Assembly (NCBI RefSeq): GCF_017052585.1
Contig: NZ_JAFFHZ010000001.1
Location: 2,290,501-2,354,500 of the forward strand
Length of the DNA stretch: 64,000 nucleotides
Source: Paenibacillus apiarius
Lineage (GTDB): Bacteria; Bacillota; Bacilli; Paenibacillales; Paenibacillaceae
Direction of reading: 5' to 3'
Shown here one piece after another: positions 17,381 through 26,528 of this stretch. Every line of letters starts with the position of its first letter. The first letter of the stretch is position 1. Both the position numbers and the translations under genes were made by a program. The notes under the pieces were generated by a model, which was not told the DNA's origin, made no database searches, and saw nothing but the letters and a program-made list of their open reading frames with translations.

Positions 17381-19609
17381 ATGAAGCACATTTTCTTCAT
17401 CTATGCAACGGACTTGAAACGCATTACGCGCAACTGGGCCGCATCCATCATCATTGTCGGCTTAATCGGGCTGCCTTCCTTATATGCTTGGTTCAATATT
17501 CTCGCTTCGTGGGATCCATACGGCAATACGAAAGGCATCGCCATCGCAGTCGCCAACAATGACAAAGGAACGACCATTCTCGATAAACCGATCCATATCG
17601 GAAAAGAAATCGTAGCATCGCTCAAAGGAAATACGCAGATCGGATGGACCTTCGTAGACGAGCAAAAAGCATTGTCCGGGGTAAAGCGCGGGACCTACTA
17701 TGCAAGCATCATCATCCCGGACAATTTCTCTGCCCGCATCGGGACCGTGCTCTCGAACGAGCCCGTCAAAGCCGAAATCGTCTATTACGTGAACGAAAAG
17801 ATTAATGCCATTTCCCCGAAAATTACGTCGAAAGGCGCTTCGAGCATCATCGAACAGGTGAGCTCCAACTTCGTCAAGACGGCGAACCGGGCCATCTTCG
17901 AAATTTTCAATGAAATCGGGGTCGAGTTGAAAAATGAATTACCGACGATTGAAAAGGTGAAGAACCTGGTCTTCAAGCTGGAAAAAGGCTTTCCCGAGTT
18001 CGTCCGCATCGCCAATACCGCCTTGGACGACGTAAGCAAAGCGAATGCAATCGTTCAGGAAGCGCAGAAGAACCTGCCCCTGATCGCACAAATCGCCACC
18101 GAAGGAGAGCAATTCGCGCAGCGCATTGGCGAGCTTCTCCAGTACAGCCAGGAAGGAATCGAGGCCATTTCCCCATTCATCAAGCAGGACCTCGCTTCCG
18201 TACAGCAAACATCGCTCGCGGTGGAGCAGCTAACCGCTATCGTGCAGGATGTGAACGAGAAGCCGTCCGTCGTTCTGAACGCGCTGGATCAAGCAGCGCG
18301 GCGGCTAGATGCCGCACTGAACATCGTACATGGCACGACAGAGTGGCTGGGGCGCCTGAATCGATTTACTTCCGGCAATCGATTCGGCTCCGAAATCGGG
18401 AATCTTCAGCGGATTGCCGATAAGTTCGGGCAGCAATTGTCCACTATCAACGAAATGAAGGCCGCCATCAATGCAGGCAGAACCATATCCGGAGAGCTCG
18501 CCGACCGGTTGAACGGGTTAGCCCGCGATACGACCGCCATTGCCGGTGACTTGCTCGGGCGGTATGACGACGGCATCAAGCCGAAAATCATGCAGGGCGT
18601 CGACAAGGCGCGCACCACGGTAGCCAATACGCAAACGGTGCTGCATGATGCGGTAAAGCGGATTCCCGACGTCAACAAAATTTTGAACGACGCAGCCAAG
18701 GCGCTTACGTTTGGCAACAAAGAAATCATCGCCTTGCAGCGCGAGCTTCCTGCCGCGCAATCGAAAATCAAACAAATCGCCGATAAAATCCGCACGCTGG
18801 AAGCCCAGGGCGATATCAATGAGATTATCGACTTGCTGCGGAACAACTTCGAGAAGGAAAGTGAATTTTTTGCCCAACCCGTTCTATTGAAGGAGCACAA
18901 GCTCTATCCGATCCCGAATTACGGATCTGCGATGTCGCCGTTTTTCACCACCCTGTCTTTATGGGTCGGCGCCTTGCTGCTCGTATCGCTGCTTACGGTT
19001 GAGGCTCACAGGGAAGCAGAGGATGTGAACGGAAACGCCAATCAAGCGAAGACGAGTCCCGAGAGCGGATCCTACTCACGGAAGCAGAAGTTCGCCTCCC
19101 CGATGAAAGACCATCACGTCTACTTCGGCAGATACTTGACGTTCGTCACCATCGCGTTGCTGCAGTCGCTTCTCGTCACGACAGGCGATATTTACGTTCT
19201 AGGCGCGTACGTGCTTAATAAACTGTGGTTCATTGTCTTCGGCCTTATTTTGAGCGCCGTATTCATGTTAATCGTGTACACGCTCGTATCCGTATTCGGC
19301 AATGTCGGCAAAGCGCTCGGCATCGTCCTGCTTGTGCTGCAGTTGGCCGGCTCCGGGGGAACGTTCCCGATTCAAGTGACGCCGCCATTCTTTCAAGCAA
19401 TCTATCCTTATCTTCCTTTCACGTACGGCATTAGCATGATGCGCGAGGCCGTGGGCGGGATACTCTGGGATGTCATTGAGCGTGACTTGCTCATGATGTG
19501 CATATATGTGGGGCTTACGCTCGTCATCGGCTTGGCGTTGAAGACACCGATTAACAGATCCAGCGCAAATTTCGTCAAGAAGGCAAAAGAAAGCAAACTC
19601 ATTCATTAA
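17381..19609 (+). CDS. YhgE/Pip family membrane protein (ABC-2 type fold)
   Basis: 742 residues from ATG 17381 (GGGGG site upstream; open frame further upstream is not supported). One membrane helix at the N-terminus (SIIIVGLIGLPSLYAWFNIL) leads to a long extracellular alpha-helical region (~45-510) rich in Gln/Asn/Glu heptad-like repeats, then five or so C-terminal membrane helices (~555-735) in ABC-2 arrangement (WVGALLLVSLLTVEA, LLQSLLVTTGDIYVLGAY, LGIVLLVLQLAGSGGTFPIQ). YhgE in Bacillus and Pip in lactococci (phage infection protein) share this plan, and some members assist secretion of antibacterial or WXG proteins. The substrate is unknown here. Confidence 0.88.
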   Translation: MKHIFFIYATDLKRITRNWAASIIIVGLIGLPSLYAWFNILASWDPYGNTKGIAIAVANNDKGTTILDKPIHIGKEIVASLKGNTQIGWTFVDEQKALSGVKRGTYYASIIIPDNFSARIGTVLSNEPVKAEIVYYVNEKINAISPKITSKGASSIIEQVSSNFVKTANRAIFEIFNEIGVELKNELPTIEKVKNLVFKLEKGFPEFVRIANTALDDVSKANAIVQEAQKNLPLIAQIATEGEQFAQRIGELLQYSQEGIEAISPFIKQDLASVQQTSLAVEQLTAIVQDVNEKPSVVLNALDQAARRLDAALNIVHGTTEWLGRLNRFTSGNRFGSEIGNLQRIADKFGQQLSTINEMKAAINAGRTISGELADRLNGLARDTTAIAGDLLGRYDDGIKPKIMQGVDKARTTVANTQTVLHDAVKRIPDVNKILNDAAKALTFGNKEIIALQRELPAAQSKIKQIADKIRTLEAQGDINEIIDLLRNNFEKESEFFAQPVLLKEHKLYPIPNYGSAMSPFFTTLSLWVGALLLVSLLTVEAHREAEDVNGNANQAKTSPESGSYSRKQKFASPMKDHHVYFGRYLTFVTIALLQSLLVTTGDIYVLGAYVLNKLWFIVFGLILSAVFMLIVYTLVSVFGNVGKALGIVLLVLQLAGSGGTFPIQVTPPFFQAIYPYLPFTYGISMMREAVGGILWDVIERDLLMMCIYVGLTLVIGLALKTPINRSSANFVKKAKESKLIH

Positions 19610-19869
19610 GCGGCATCGGGCTGCGGCTCAGGCAATCACTATCCTTCGACGCGGGTATACAGATTCCTTCCGGCGTTAACCACGCAGAGTGCATCGCCGC
19701 CTATAGTCGCTGCCTATGCGGCAGCTCTGCTTCCGTTCCGTGCGGCATCGCATTATTGCATAATCCTCTTCCTTGGAAAGGGTTCCCTTGTTACAATGGA
19801 GAAGGCTATCGACTTAAGAGACTGTTCCCGCAGTCTCTTTTGATCACGCGCTCTAATGGAGGAACGATC

Positions 19870-21150
19870 ATGCGTTTTTATCAGCAAGCGGCAATGGACT
19901 TCAAGACATGGAATCGCAACATACGATTGTTTTTTCTGGCTAATGGGTTATTTCAAATCGGCAGCGGCATGTTCATGGTGCTGTATAACTTGTATATTCA
20001 ATCGCTCGGTTACGGCGACGAGATGAACGGGACAATTATTAGTCTGCAGTCATTGGCTACAGCACTGATGTTTGTCCCGATTGGCTTTCTCGGCGACCGG
20101 ACAAGCCGCAAATGGATTCTGATCGCCGGAGCGCTGTTCACCGGCCTTGGCTTTGTGGGGCGTTCCTATGTGGTGACAGAGTGGGGCTTGCACTCTCTGG
20201 CTATATTCTCCGGGCTGTTCGCCGCGTTCTTTCAAGTAATAGCCGTGCCGTTCCTTGCGGAAAATACGCGCAAGGAGCAGCGGCTGCAGCTGTTCAGCTA
20301 TCACTTCGCGCTGGGGCTTGCGTGGCAAGTGCTGGGCAGCATGGGGGGCGGATATATGGCGGACCTGCTGCAGGCCGCCGGCTGGAGCAAGGTAGCGAGT
20401 CTGCAGACCGTCTTGATGGTTGGCGGCCTCGCAAGCTTGGCCGCCTTTATTCCGCTCCTGTTCGTGCTGGATCGGAAGAAGGCGCCGGAGACTGTCGCGT
20501 CATCGACTGCGTCAGAGCTTCATCCCGATTCATCGAATTCCAAGATCGAGTGGAGAGACATCCGCCGGCTTACCTTCTGTCAGCTCCTTGTCGGCCTCGG
20601 CTCAGGATTGGTCGTGCCTTATTTGAACCTTTACTTTACGAACCGGTTCGCTGTGTCGCTGACGGCAGTCGGCATTCTCATTTCCCTCGGACAAGTGATG
20701 ACCATCATTTCGATGCTCATCGGCCCGACATTGGTCAAGCGAGTAGGCCAAGTGAAGGCGATCGTCATCTTTCAATTGCTGTCGCTGCCCTTTCTGCTCT
20801 TGACCGGATTTACGAACCTGATCTTCATCGCCAGCATCAGCTTCTTGTTTCGGCAGGCGCTTATGAATGCGGCCAATCCCATTCAATCGGCGGTCATGGT
20901 GGATAGGATTTCAGATACCCGGCGGGGAATCGCCAATTCGCTCACGCAGACGGCCTTTATGCTTGGCTGGGCCAGCATGGGATCGGTGCAATCGCATTTG
21001 GTCACCACGTACGGGTACTATTGGGGCTACGCATTAACGTTCAGCATGACGGGTCTTCTATATGTAACGTCAGCCATCTGCTACTACGTCATGTTCAAGG
21101 AAAAGAAGGCTGACATGCCGCTCGGCATGAACAAGGAATTGGCCAAGTAA
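19870..21150 (+). CDS. MFS transporter
   Basis: 426 residues from ATG 19870, with GGAGG about 7 nt upstream; in-frame sequence from 19756 lacks a start signal. Twelve hydrophobic segments; between helices 2 and 3 the typical GFLGDRTSRKWIL replaces the MFS GxLaDrxGrr motif. A charged loop (~210-230) separates the halves. Probably a proton-driven drug or metabolite exporter in the plasma membrane. The substrate cannot be told. It ends at a terminator shared with the convergent tetR gene. Confidence 0.9.
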   Translation: MRFYQQAAMDFKTWNRNIRLFFLANGLFQIGSGMFMVLYNLYIQSLGYGDEMNGTIISLQSLATALMFVPIGFLGDRTSRKWILIAGALFTGLGFVGRSYVVTEWGLHSLAIFSGLFAAFFQVIAVPFLAENTRKEQRLQLFSYHFALGLAWQVLGSMGGGYMADLLQAAGWSKVASLQTVLMVGGLASLAAFIPLLFVLDRKKAPETVASSTASELHPDSSNSKIEWRDIRRLTFCQLLVGLGSGLVVPYLNLYFTNRFAVSLTAVGILISLGQVMTIISMLIGPTLVKRVGQVKAIVIFQLLSLPFLLLTGFTNLIFIASISFLFRQALMNAANPIQSAVMVDRISDTRRGIANSLTQTAFMLGWASMGSVQSHLVTTYGYYWGYALTFSMTGLLYVTSAICYYVMFKEKKADMPLGMNKELAK

Positions 21151-21172
21151 GAGGCAAGCCGCCGACATATGC

Positions 21173-21205
21173 AAAAGCGAACCCCTTCACAGGCGTTCGC
21201 TTTTT
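21173..21205. terminator. Bidirectional terminator between MFS and tetR genes
   Basis: AAAAGCGAAC and GTTCGCTTTTT form a 10-bp stem with a 12-nt loop and carry A- and T-runs on both sides, suited to stopping both convergent transcripts. Confidence 0.85.
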
Positions 21206-21229
21206 GTATAAATAGACCGATTCGTATGT

Positions 21230-21805
21230 TCAATCGGCGGACCGCGCTTGCCGTTCCACACCGGACAAATATGTCCGAAGCATGCGCGCCAGACTCTCGT
21301 CGGTATCAAGCTTCAGACCGAATCCTCCCCTTAGCTCCAATGACGCGAACCCGTGCAGCATGCTGCGCAGTCCCCTTACAATATGCAGCGCGTCGCCGCG
21401 TTCGAGTTGATATTCATCCAGCACGTCAAGCAGCAGCTGCACGATCCGGCGGGATGCGGCAATCAGTTCCTCATCCACCTGATCAGGGGCGGGCTGCGTT
21501 GCTTCATACAACCCGGGATGCTCCCGCACAAATGCCACATAGGCGATGCCGATGGAGAAGAGCGCCTTCTCCCCCGCTTTGCCGACAGATGCCCTCGTCA
21601 TTGCATCACACAGCAGCTGCAGTCCATGCAACGCCAATTCCCTCCGCAATCCCTGCATGCCGTCAATATGATTATAAAGCGATGGCGACTTGATACCCAG
21701 TCGTTGCGCCAAGGAGGACAACGTTACTTGTTCCAATCCCATATCATCGGCCAGTTCAATCGCTGCCTGCAAAATGGCCGCTTTATCGAGTGATCTTCTG
21801 GACAT
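21230..21805 (-). CDS. TetR/AcrR family regulator (WHG-type C-terminus)
   Basis: 191 residues. N-terminal HTH: ILQAAIELADDMGLEQVTLS then LAQRLGIKSPSLYNHIDGMQ. The C-terminal domain has the features of the WHG (TetR_C_33) group (LRSMLHGFASLELRGGFGL). Its start overlaps the end of the upstream MBL gene by 23 bp, so the two are cotranscribed and translationally coupled. Twin palindromes in front of the operon (22540-22576) are likely its own operators. Ligand unknown, possibly the substrate or product of the MBL enzyme. Confidence 0.92.
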   Translation of the reverse strand: MSRRSLDKAAILQAAIELADDMGLEQVTLSSLAQRLGIKSPSLYNHIDGMQGLRRELALHGLQLLCDAMTRASVGKAGEKALFSIGIAYVAFVREHPGLYEATQPAPDQVDEELIAASRRIVQLLLDVLDEYQLERGDALHIVRGLRSMLHGFASLELRGGFGLKLDTDESLARMLRTYLSGVERQARSAD

Positions 21806-22520
21806 AATCTACCTTCCCCCATTCTTGTTCAGCTTCCCGAATGGCCCGATCCAGCGCCGACTGCGGATCGGCAATCATTGCGCCGTGACCGACCGCCAGC
21901 AGCGACGGCGACAATGCGCGCAGCTTGCGCACGCTCTCAAGCGCGGCGGCCTTGTTCCAGGTCGCGAAGGCCGGGAACGGAAACAATGGCTTGGGCTTGC
22001 CGGATACGGCGATGCCGCCGCGGGTCTGGAGCGCGTCGCCGGCCAGGAGCGCACCGCTTCGCTTATCCAGGAAAGCCATCATGCCCGGGGTATGCCCTGG
22101 CGCGGATATCGCCGTTAACGAACCGACGCGATCTCCATCCCGCAGGAGCACATCCGGCTGCGTGCGCACCGCTTTCGGAACGCCTCCCCGGATTGGGGTC
22201 TGGGGCTCGCCCGGTTCAAGCGCTCGATCGCCGCGCAGCAACTTGGCGTCCCGCTCCGAGATCAGGACTTGAGCCTGCGGCAGCGCCTCCTTCAACGCAT
22301 CGAGCGCGCCGACATGGTCGTCATGCGCATGGGTAAGCACAATGCGCGCAATCGGCTTGTTAAGCCGCTTTGCTGCCTTTAATATTCCTTTTACGCTGAA
22401 GGGAAGCGCCGCATCAACCAAGGTCAAATCATGCTCCTCCTCCACCAAGTAGCAATTCACCGGAAATAGATATGGCAAAAATGTCAATTGAATAATGAAA
22501 CCGTGCTTACGCATCCGCAT
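21783..22520 (-). CDS. MBL-fold metallo-hydrolase, in operon with tetR
   Basis: 245 residues from ATG 22520 (GGAGG 9 nt upstream; an in-frame TTG three codons earlier abuts the site). Metal ligands: HAHDDHVG (~residues 71-78), the His of SAPGHTPGMMAF, Asp of LLAGDALQTRGG, and the His of AVGHGAMI. Full HxHxDH-H-D-H set of glyoxalase II-like MBL proteins. Probably hydrolyses an ester, lactone or thioester in the cytoplasm. First gene of a two-gene operon that ends with tetR. Confidence 0.88.
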   Translation of the reverse strand: MRMRKHGFIIQLTFLPYLFPVNCYLVEEEHDLTLVDAALPFSVKGILKAAKRLNKPIARIVLTHAHDDHVGALDALKEALPQAQVLISERDAKLLRGDRALEPGEPQTPIRGGVPKAVRTQPDVLLRDGDRVGSLTAISAPGHTPGMMAFLDKRSGALLAGDALQTRGGIAVSGKPKPLFPFPAFATWNKAAALESVRKLRALSPSLLAVGHGAMIADPQSALDRAIREAEQEWGKVDYVQKITR

Positions 22521-22539
22521 AAGGACCAACCTCCAATAA

Positions 22540-22576
22540 ACTAATTATATTAGTATAATAACTAATACCGTTAGTT
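22540..22576. promoter_or_regulatory. Twin palindromic operators of the MBL-tetR operon
   Basis: Two perfect palindromes in tandem: ACTAATTATATTAGT (22540-22554) and AACTAATACCGTTAGTT (22560-22576). Both use the half-site (A)ACTAA/TTAGT(T), centres 21 bp apart, that is two helical turns. They sit 20-56 bp upstream of the MBL start, where the promoter should be. This is the arrangement expected for autoregulation by the TetR protein. Confidence 0.7.
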
Positions 22577-22728
22577 TATACAAGCATTATTTTGCCCCTT
22601 TTTCATTTGCTTCAATATCCACATGTGGACAACTTTTGTTTTGTGACGTTTTATTCTCTTTTCCCCATTATCCACACCCGGTGTGACAGTTACTCACAGT
22701 CTAAGCTGTGCTCTACTCTCCATACGGA

Positions 22729-22772
22729 ACAAAAAACAAGGGCCTGCGACCCTCACGGTCTCTCGCCCTTGT
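22729..22772 (-). terminator. Terminator of the CxxH/CxxC gene
   Basis: On the minus strand ACAAGGGC...GCCCTTGT encloses a 21-nt loop and is followed by TTTTTTG. It lies about 70 bp past the stop at 22844. Confidence 0.75.
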
Positions 22773-22843
22773 TCCGTTCTTGTTCCTATTCAGCCTGACG
22801 CAAACCATGTATCTATTCGTTCTGCCTTACGCCTCTTGGCACG

Positions 22844-23014
22844 TTACACGATAAGGAATTTCGCTTCATGCTCGCAATCCATGCAGCATTTAATCGGTCT
22901 TTCCCAGTCGCTGAATTCTACTTCATCCAGATCGACAACGTCCGGAGCGTCCTCGAATTCATCTACGAATTTGTCGATAGCCAATTCCACATGCTCTTTG
23001 CATACTACGTACAT
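22844..23014 (-). CDS. CxxH/CxxC small protein
   Basis: 56 residues from ATG 23014 (AGAGGGA upstream). The longer frame from 23131 has no supporting site. N-terminal MYVVCKEHVELA carries C-x2-H and C-terminal IKCCMDCEHEAKF carries C-x2-C, a likely zinc-binding pair around an acidic middle (VDEFEDAPDVVDLDEVEF). This is the CxxH/CxxC protein family found next to htrC/rlmH in Bacillales (YyzF of B. subtilis). Function unknown. Confidence 0.85.
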   Translation of the reverse strand: MYVVCKEHVELAIDKFVDEFEDAPDVVDLDEVEFSDWERPIKCCMDCEHEAKFLIV

Positions 23015-23144
23015 GTCGTTCCCTCTTTCTTGCCAGTCCTGCTGTCCTCTAACACCATGCAGCACGCCATTGCCATTCGGAACAGCGTCCCTGTCCATCA
23101 TATCATAGTTCTGTGTGTTCCCGTAAGACATTATGCATATCTGT

Positions 23145-23186
23145 CGTGTTCAAAAAACGCCTCTGTTCGGCACCGAGAAGCACAAG
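23145..23186. repeat. Interspersed repeat, copy 1 (partial)
   Basis: CGTGTTCAAAAAACGCC followed by GTTCGGCACCGAGAAG is a diverged copy of the left end of the element at 51767 (CGTGTTCAAAAAGGCCG ... CAGCACC-GGAAG). It lies between htrC and the CxxH/CxxC gene. Confidence 0.5.
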
Positions 23187-23220
23187 CCTCTATCTATGAT
23201 TCACTCTTAGTGTAACCCGC

Positions 23221-24465
23221 TCACTCTGGCTTATCCGACAGTTCCACTGCCGTTGTCATCAGCTTGCCGTCCCGGTAGAACTTTACATCCAAGTTCTCCC
23301 CGATCTGCTTCTTCTCATATAAATACTTGCGCAAATCGAGCGTCGTGCCGATAGGCTCGTTATCGAACCGGACAATTACATCATTCAGCTGCAATCCAGC
23401 CTTCTTCGCCGGTCCGGTCGCTTCCAAAACAATAACGCCCGCCTTTACCTCTGACGGCAGTTCCAAATCATCCCGTTGTTCCTGAGTGATAGGAGCATAC
23501 GGGTTATTCAAATCCACCGTGTATACGCCCAAGTAAGGGCGCACGACCTTGCCGTTCTGCGTAATCTGGTCAACGACCCACATGACTTCATTCGTCGGAA
23601 TCGCGAAGCCCAGTCCTTCCACGCCAGTCGTTGCGATCTTCATCGTGTTGATGCCTATCACTTGACCGTCCAGATTGACCAAGGCGCCGCCACTGTTGCC
23701 CTCGTTAATGGCCGCATCAGTCTGAATGACCATCTGCTCCCAATCATATATCCCGTCTTGATTGAGCGACACTGGTATGACGCGGTTCGTATAGCTGATA
23801 ATACCTGCCGTAAGCGAATCCCCGAATCCAAGCGGATTGCCTATCGCAATCACCGTCTCGCCGCGCCGCAGCTTCTTGGAATCCCCGATCTCCGCCACCG
23901 CCGTCACACCAGCATCGTCCATGCGAATGACGGCAATATCCATGACGCGATCTTTGCCGACCAGCTCCGCGTTCTTGCGCTGTCCATTGGCCAAGACAAC
24001 CTCGAGCTTATCGGCGCCTTGCACGACATGCTCATTCGTCAGCACATACGCCTTCCCGTCTTCCTGATTGAAAATAACCCCAGACCCCAAGTTCGTTTCC
24101 TTCACGGCTTCACTGTCATCGGCAATTCCCTTCTGCTGATTGACGATACTGACGACGGCAGGGCTCACCTTCTCCGCAGCCTGCACGATCCGCTCATACG
24201 GATCGTACGGGCTTACGCCGCCCGCTACCGCAACCGGCTGCTGCGAAGCCGTCCCGGCACCAACTAGCCAACTGTATAGAAAGACCGCTAACAACGCACT
24301 AATTACCGAACTGACGACCGCAACTTGTACGGTTGACCATTTGCGACCTGATTGCCGTCTGAACTTTTTTCGTCTCCATCCCGGCGTTTCCGTTTGCCCG
24401 TGCCATTTTCTCTTGATCCGACGCGATACCTTCGGCGAGAAAAAATCATCATCAAAAAAGCTCAT
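23221..24465 (-). CDS. htrC: HtrA/DegP-like serine protease HtrC (YyxA)
   Basis: 414 residues from ATG 24465 (GGGGAG 9 nt upstream). Cytoplasmic basic N-terminus, one membrane helix (~47-70), then an S1C trypsin-like domain with catalytic His146 (LTNEHVV), Asp176 (MDIAVIR) and Ser258 (GNSGGALV), and one PDZ domain (~305-400, LPSEVKAGVIVLEATGPAKKAG). It is a membrane-anchored, outward-facing quality-control protease. Position directly after walJ matches the Bacillus wal locus, though a 250-bp spacer with a small plus-strand gene intervenes. Confidence 0.96.
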   Translation of the reverse strand: MSFFDDDFFSPKVSRRIKRKWHGQTETPGWRRKKFRRQSGRKWSTVQVAVVSSVISALLAVFLYSWLVGAGTASQQPVAVAGGVSPYDPYERIVQAAEKVSPAVVSIVNQQKGIADDSEAVKETNLGSGVIFNQEDGKAYVLTNEHVVQGADKLEVVLANGQRKNAELVGKDRVMDIAVIRMDDAGVTAVAEIGDSKKLRRGETVIAIGNPLGFGDSLTAGIISYTNRVIPVSLNQDGIYDWEQMVIQTDAAINEGNSGGALVNLDGQVIGINTMKIATTGVEGLGFAIPTNEVMWVVDQITQNGKVVRPYLGVYTVDLNNPYAPITQEQRDDLELPSEVKAGVIVLEATGPAKKAGLQLNDVIVRFDNEPIGTTLDLRKYLYEKKQIGENLDVKFYRDGKLMTTAVELSDKPE

Positions 24466-24732
24466 CCGACCCAACTCCCCTCAACACGGGCTTTTCGCCA
24501 TGTCCGGCTGCTTCGCCGCAACCTAACCGCCGTAACACCGATTTACATGAATGCTATGCGTTCAAATGGTCAACACTATATATTAAATGCTTGCTATGAG
24601 CCTATAATGTAAAATGAAATGTCATAGATTTGAAACCTTGTACATATTCTATCATACAAAAGAGAAGTTGAGAGAAAAGAATCGGGATTGTAACCACTAT
24701 CATTCTATTCACCCTGAAAGGAGTACATGCCT

Positions 24733-24957
24733 ATGAAATCATCATCCTCTGCTTGGTCGGACGTGGATCTGATCGGGAAGCTTGCCGATATGAAGGAAGA
24801 CCAGTACCGCTTGACGCTGGCTCTTTCCACATTAATGGAACTGCTTGTGGAGAAAGGCCTGCTTACGCATGAAGACATCGCCCTCAAAGCCGAACAGCTC
24901 GAGCTGTGGCTTACAGACGAACCGGAGACTTCGCATGAACCGTGTCCCACGGCGTAG
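24733..24957 (+). CDS. Small conserved-looking protein convergent with walJ
   Basis: 74 residues from ATG 24733 (AAGGAG 9 nt upstream; ATG 24727 is only 3 nt from it). Helical, charged: DLIGKLADMKEDQYRLTLAL and LMELLVEKGLLTHEDI. No known domain recognised. Its 3' end overlaps the 3' end of walJ by 47 bp on the opposite strand. The codon pattern and site favour this strand over its antisense frame. Confidence 0.65.
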   Translation: MKSSSSAWSDVDLIGKLADMKEDQYRLTLALSTLMELLVEKGLLTHEDIALKAEQLELWLTDEPETSHEPCPTA

Positions 24958-25732
24958 GCTTGTCGTAATACGTATCTCGCAATTGAAATTCGCTTTCTTT
25001 GAAAAAATGTCCGTTATCCTCCATCACATTTTGCACCGTCATGCGGGCGAGGTCCATCATGTTATGATCACGGCTCAAATGCGCCAAATAAGCACGGCGC
25101 GTATTGCCTGTCACAACCTCGCCTAGTGCCTCGCCTGCAGCTTCGTTCGACAAGTGGCCCATATCGCCTAATATACGCCGTTTAATGTTCCAAGGATATC
25201 GTCCCATCCGCAGCATTTCGACATCGTGATTCGACTCCATGACAAGCACGTCCGAATCGATGATCGCATCTCTAACCTTATCGCTCATATAACCGAGGTC
25301 CGTCGTGACGCTCAGCTTCGTCTCCCCTTCATAGAAGCTGTAGCCGACCGGTTCGGCCGCATCGTGGGAAATCCCGTATGATTCCACGCGCAAATCCCCA
25401 AAATCTCGGGCTTCGCCCGTCTGCATCACGATCCGTTTCTCTTCTGCAATCGTACCGACATGCTTCGTCAGCGCCTCCCACGTATTTTCATTGGCGTAAA
25501 TGGGCACATCATATTTGCGGGCAAATGCGCCCAGCCCCTTGATATGGTCCGAATGCTCGTGCGTTACAAGAATGCCGTCTATCTGCTTGCCGGAAAGGCC
25601 CTGTTCCTCCAGCAGCTGCTCCGTACGTTTACAGCTTAAGCCGACATCAATCAGTAGCGTCGCCTCATCATTTTGAATCACTGTCGCATTGCCCGTCGAT
25701 CCGCTCGACAATACGGTAAATCGTAAACTCAT
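24911..25732 (-). CDS. walJ: MBL-fold exonuclease WalJ (YycJ)
   Basis: 273 residues. MBL metal motif THEHSDHIKG (~57-66), His in ISHDAAEPVGYSF, Asp in SVTTDLGYM, and HLSRDHN near the C-terminus. YycJ/WalJ is a 5'-3' exonuclease linked to mismatch repair and to coordination of replication with wall growth. The start ATG overlaps the walI stop codon (ATGA), so the genes are translationally coupled as the last member of walRKHIJ. Confidence 0.96.
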   Translation of the reverse strand: MSLRFTVLSSGSTGNATVIQNDEATLLIDVGLSCKRTEQLLEEQGLSGKQIDGILVTHEHSDHIKGLGAFARKYDVPIYANENTWEALTKHVGTIAEEKRIVMQTGEARDFGDLRVESYGISHDAAEPVGYSFYEGETKLSVTTDLGYMSDKVRDAIIDSDVLVMESNHDVEMLRMGRYPWNIKRRILGDMGHLSNEAAGEALGEVVTGNTRRAYLAHLSRDHNMMDLARMTVQNVMEDNGHFFKESEFQLRDTYYDKPTPWDTVHAKSPVRL

Positions 25733-26475
25733 TTGTCTATCTCCTTCTTTCCGGCTTGCGAAGTATCGACCGCTGCATTGATGGCATTAACGTAATACAC
25801 CTCGTCGTTATCCAGCGTAATACGCCAGGATGGGGCGGCCACCTGAGTCTCCGCCTCAAAAAGCTGCCCGTGGTATCCAAGCTGAACGTTCCTGACCACC
25901 GAACCGGGCAACAAATATTTCTCGATGACGATCCCCAATGCCTGGGAAGCCGGCAATATTTTTTGCTCTTTGTTCGTCTTGGATTCGACAAGCTCGACAT
26001 ATTGCTGCTGATACGCCGTTATCTTCTGACTGCGGTGCATAAGCTTCAGCGTCACCTCGAAGATCGGGAGCCCGTTCGGCAGGCGCTGATGGAATAGGAA
26101 CGGTCCTGTGCCGCCCACCGTCTCGTCATAGCGGTACATATCGATGTTCGGAATCTCGCCTTGCAATGATCGTATCAAGTCCTTCTCGGAAAAAATGATG
26201 ACACTGTCCTTCGGCGTTTTCAGCGGCACCTCCATTTTTCCGCGATTGACGAAACGATACGTAATTTCCCGCAGTGACGGAGTTTCCGCTGGAATCTTCG
26301 CCGTCACCTGAATTTTCTTCATGTCCATAATGATCCGCGTCTCTTCGGACAGAGATGTCCAGTCGAGATCGGAATGCATCCGGTCGCGCATATCCTGCCA
26401 GAGCTGGTAACCTAGCACGATATTGAGCAGCAGAAACGCATAGATTAATACATTTTTGGCCCGGCTCCAATCCAT
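25729..26475 (-). CDS. walI: WalI (YycI), regulator of WalK
   Basis: 248 residues from ATG 26475 with GGGGAGG 6 nt upstream. One N-terminal membrane helix (NVLIYAFLLLNIVLGYQLW), the rest extracellular (YycI domain). With WalH it binds WalK through the membrane helices and restrains or tunes kinase activity. 53-bp gap after walH; 4-bp overlap with walJ. Confidence 0.95.
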   Translation of the reverse strand: MDWSRAKNVLIYAFLLLNIVLGYQLWQDMRDRMHSDLDWTSLSEETRIIMDMKKIQVTAKIPAETPSLREITYRFVNRGKMEVPLKTPKDSVIIFSEKDLIRSLQGEIPNIDMYRYDETVGGTGPFLFHQRLPNGLPIFEVTLKLMHRSQKITAYQQQYVELVESKTNKEQKILPASQALGIVIEKYLLPGSVVRNVQLGYHGQLFEAETQVAAPSWRITLDNDEVYYVNAINAAVDTSQAGKKEIDK

Positions 26476-26528
26476 ACGGAACCTCCCCCCTCTCGCTCGA
26501 TAGACGGTGCCGATGTGACGGCATGCGC

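Noticed and set aside
21169..22336. Several plus-strand frames opposite tetR and the MBL gene
   Set aside because: Shadows of the minus-strand genes with Arg/Ala-rich composition and no ribosome-binding sites.
24705..24950. Ser-rich 81-residue minus-strand frame
   Set aside because: Exact antisense of the better-supported plus-strand small gene at 24733-24957.
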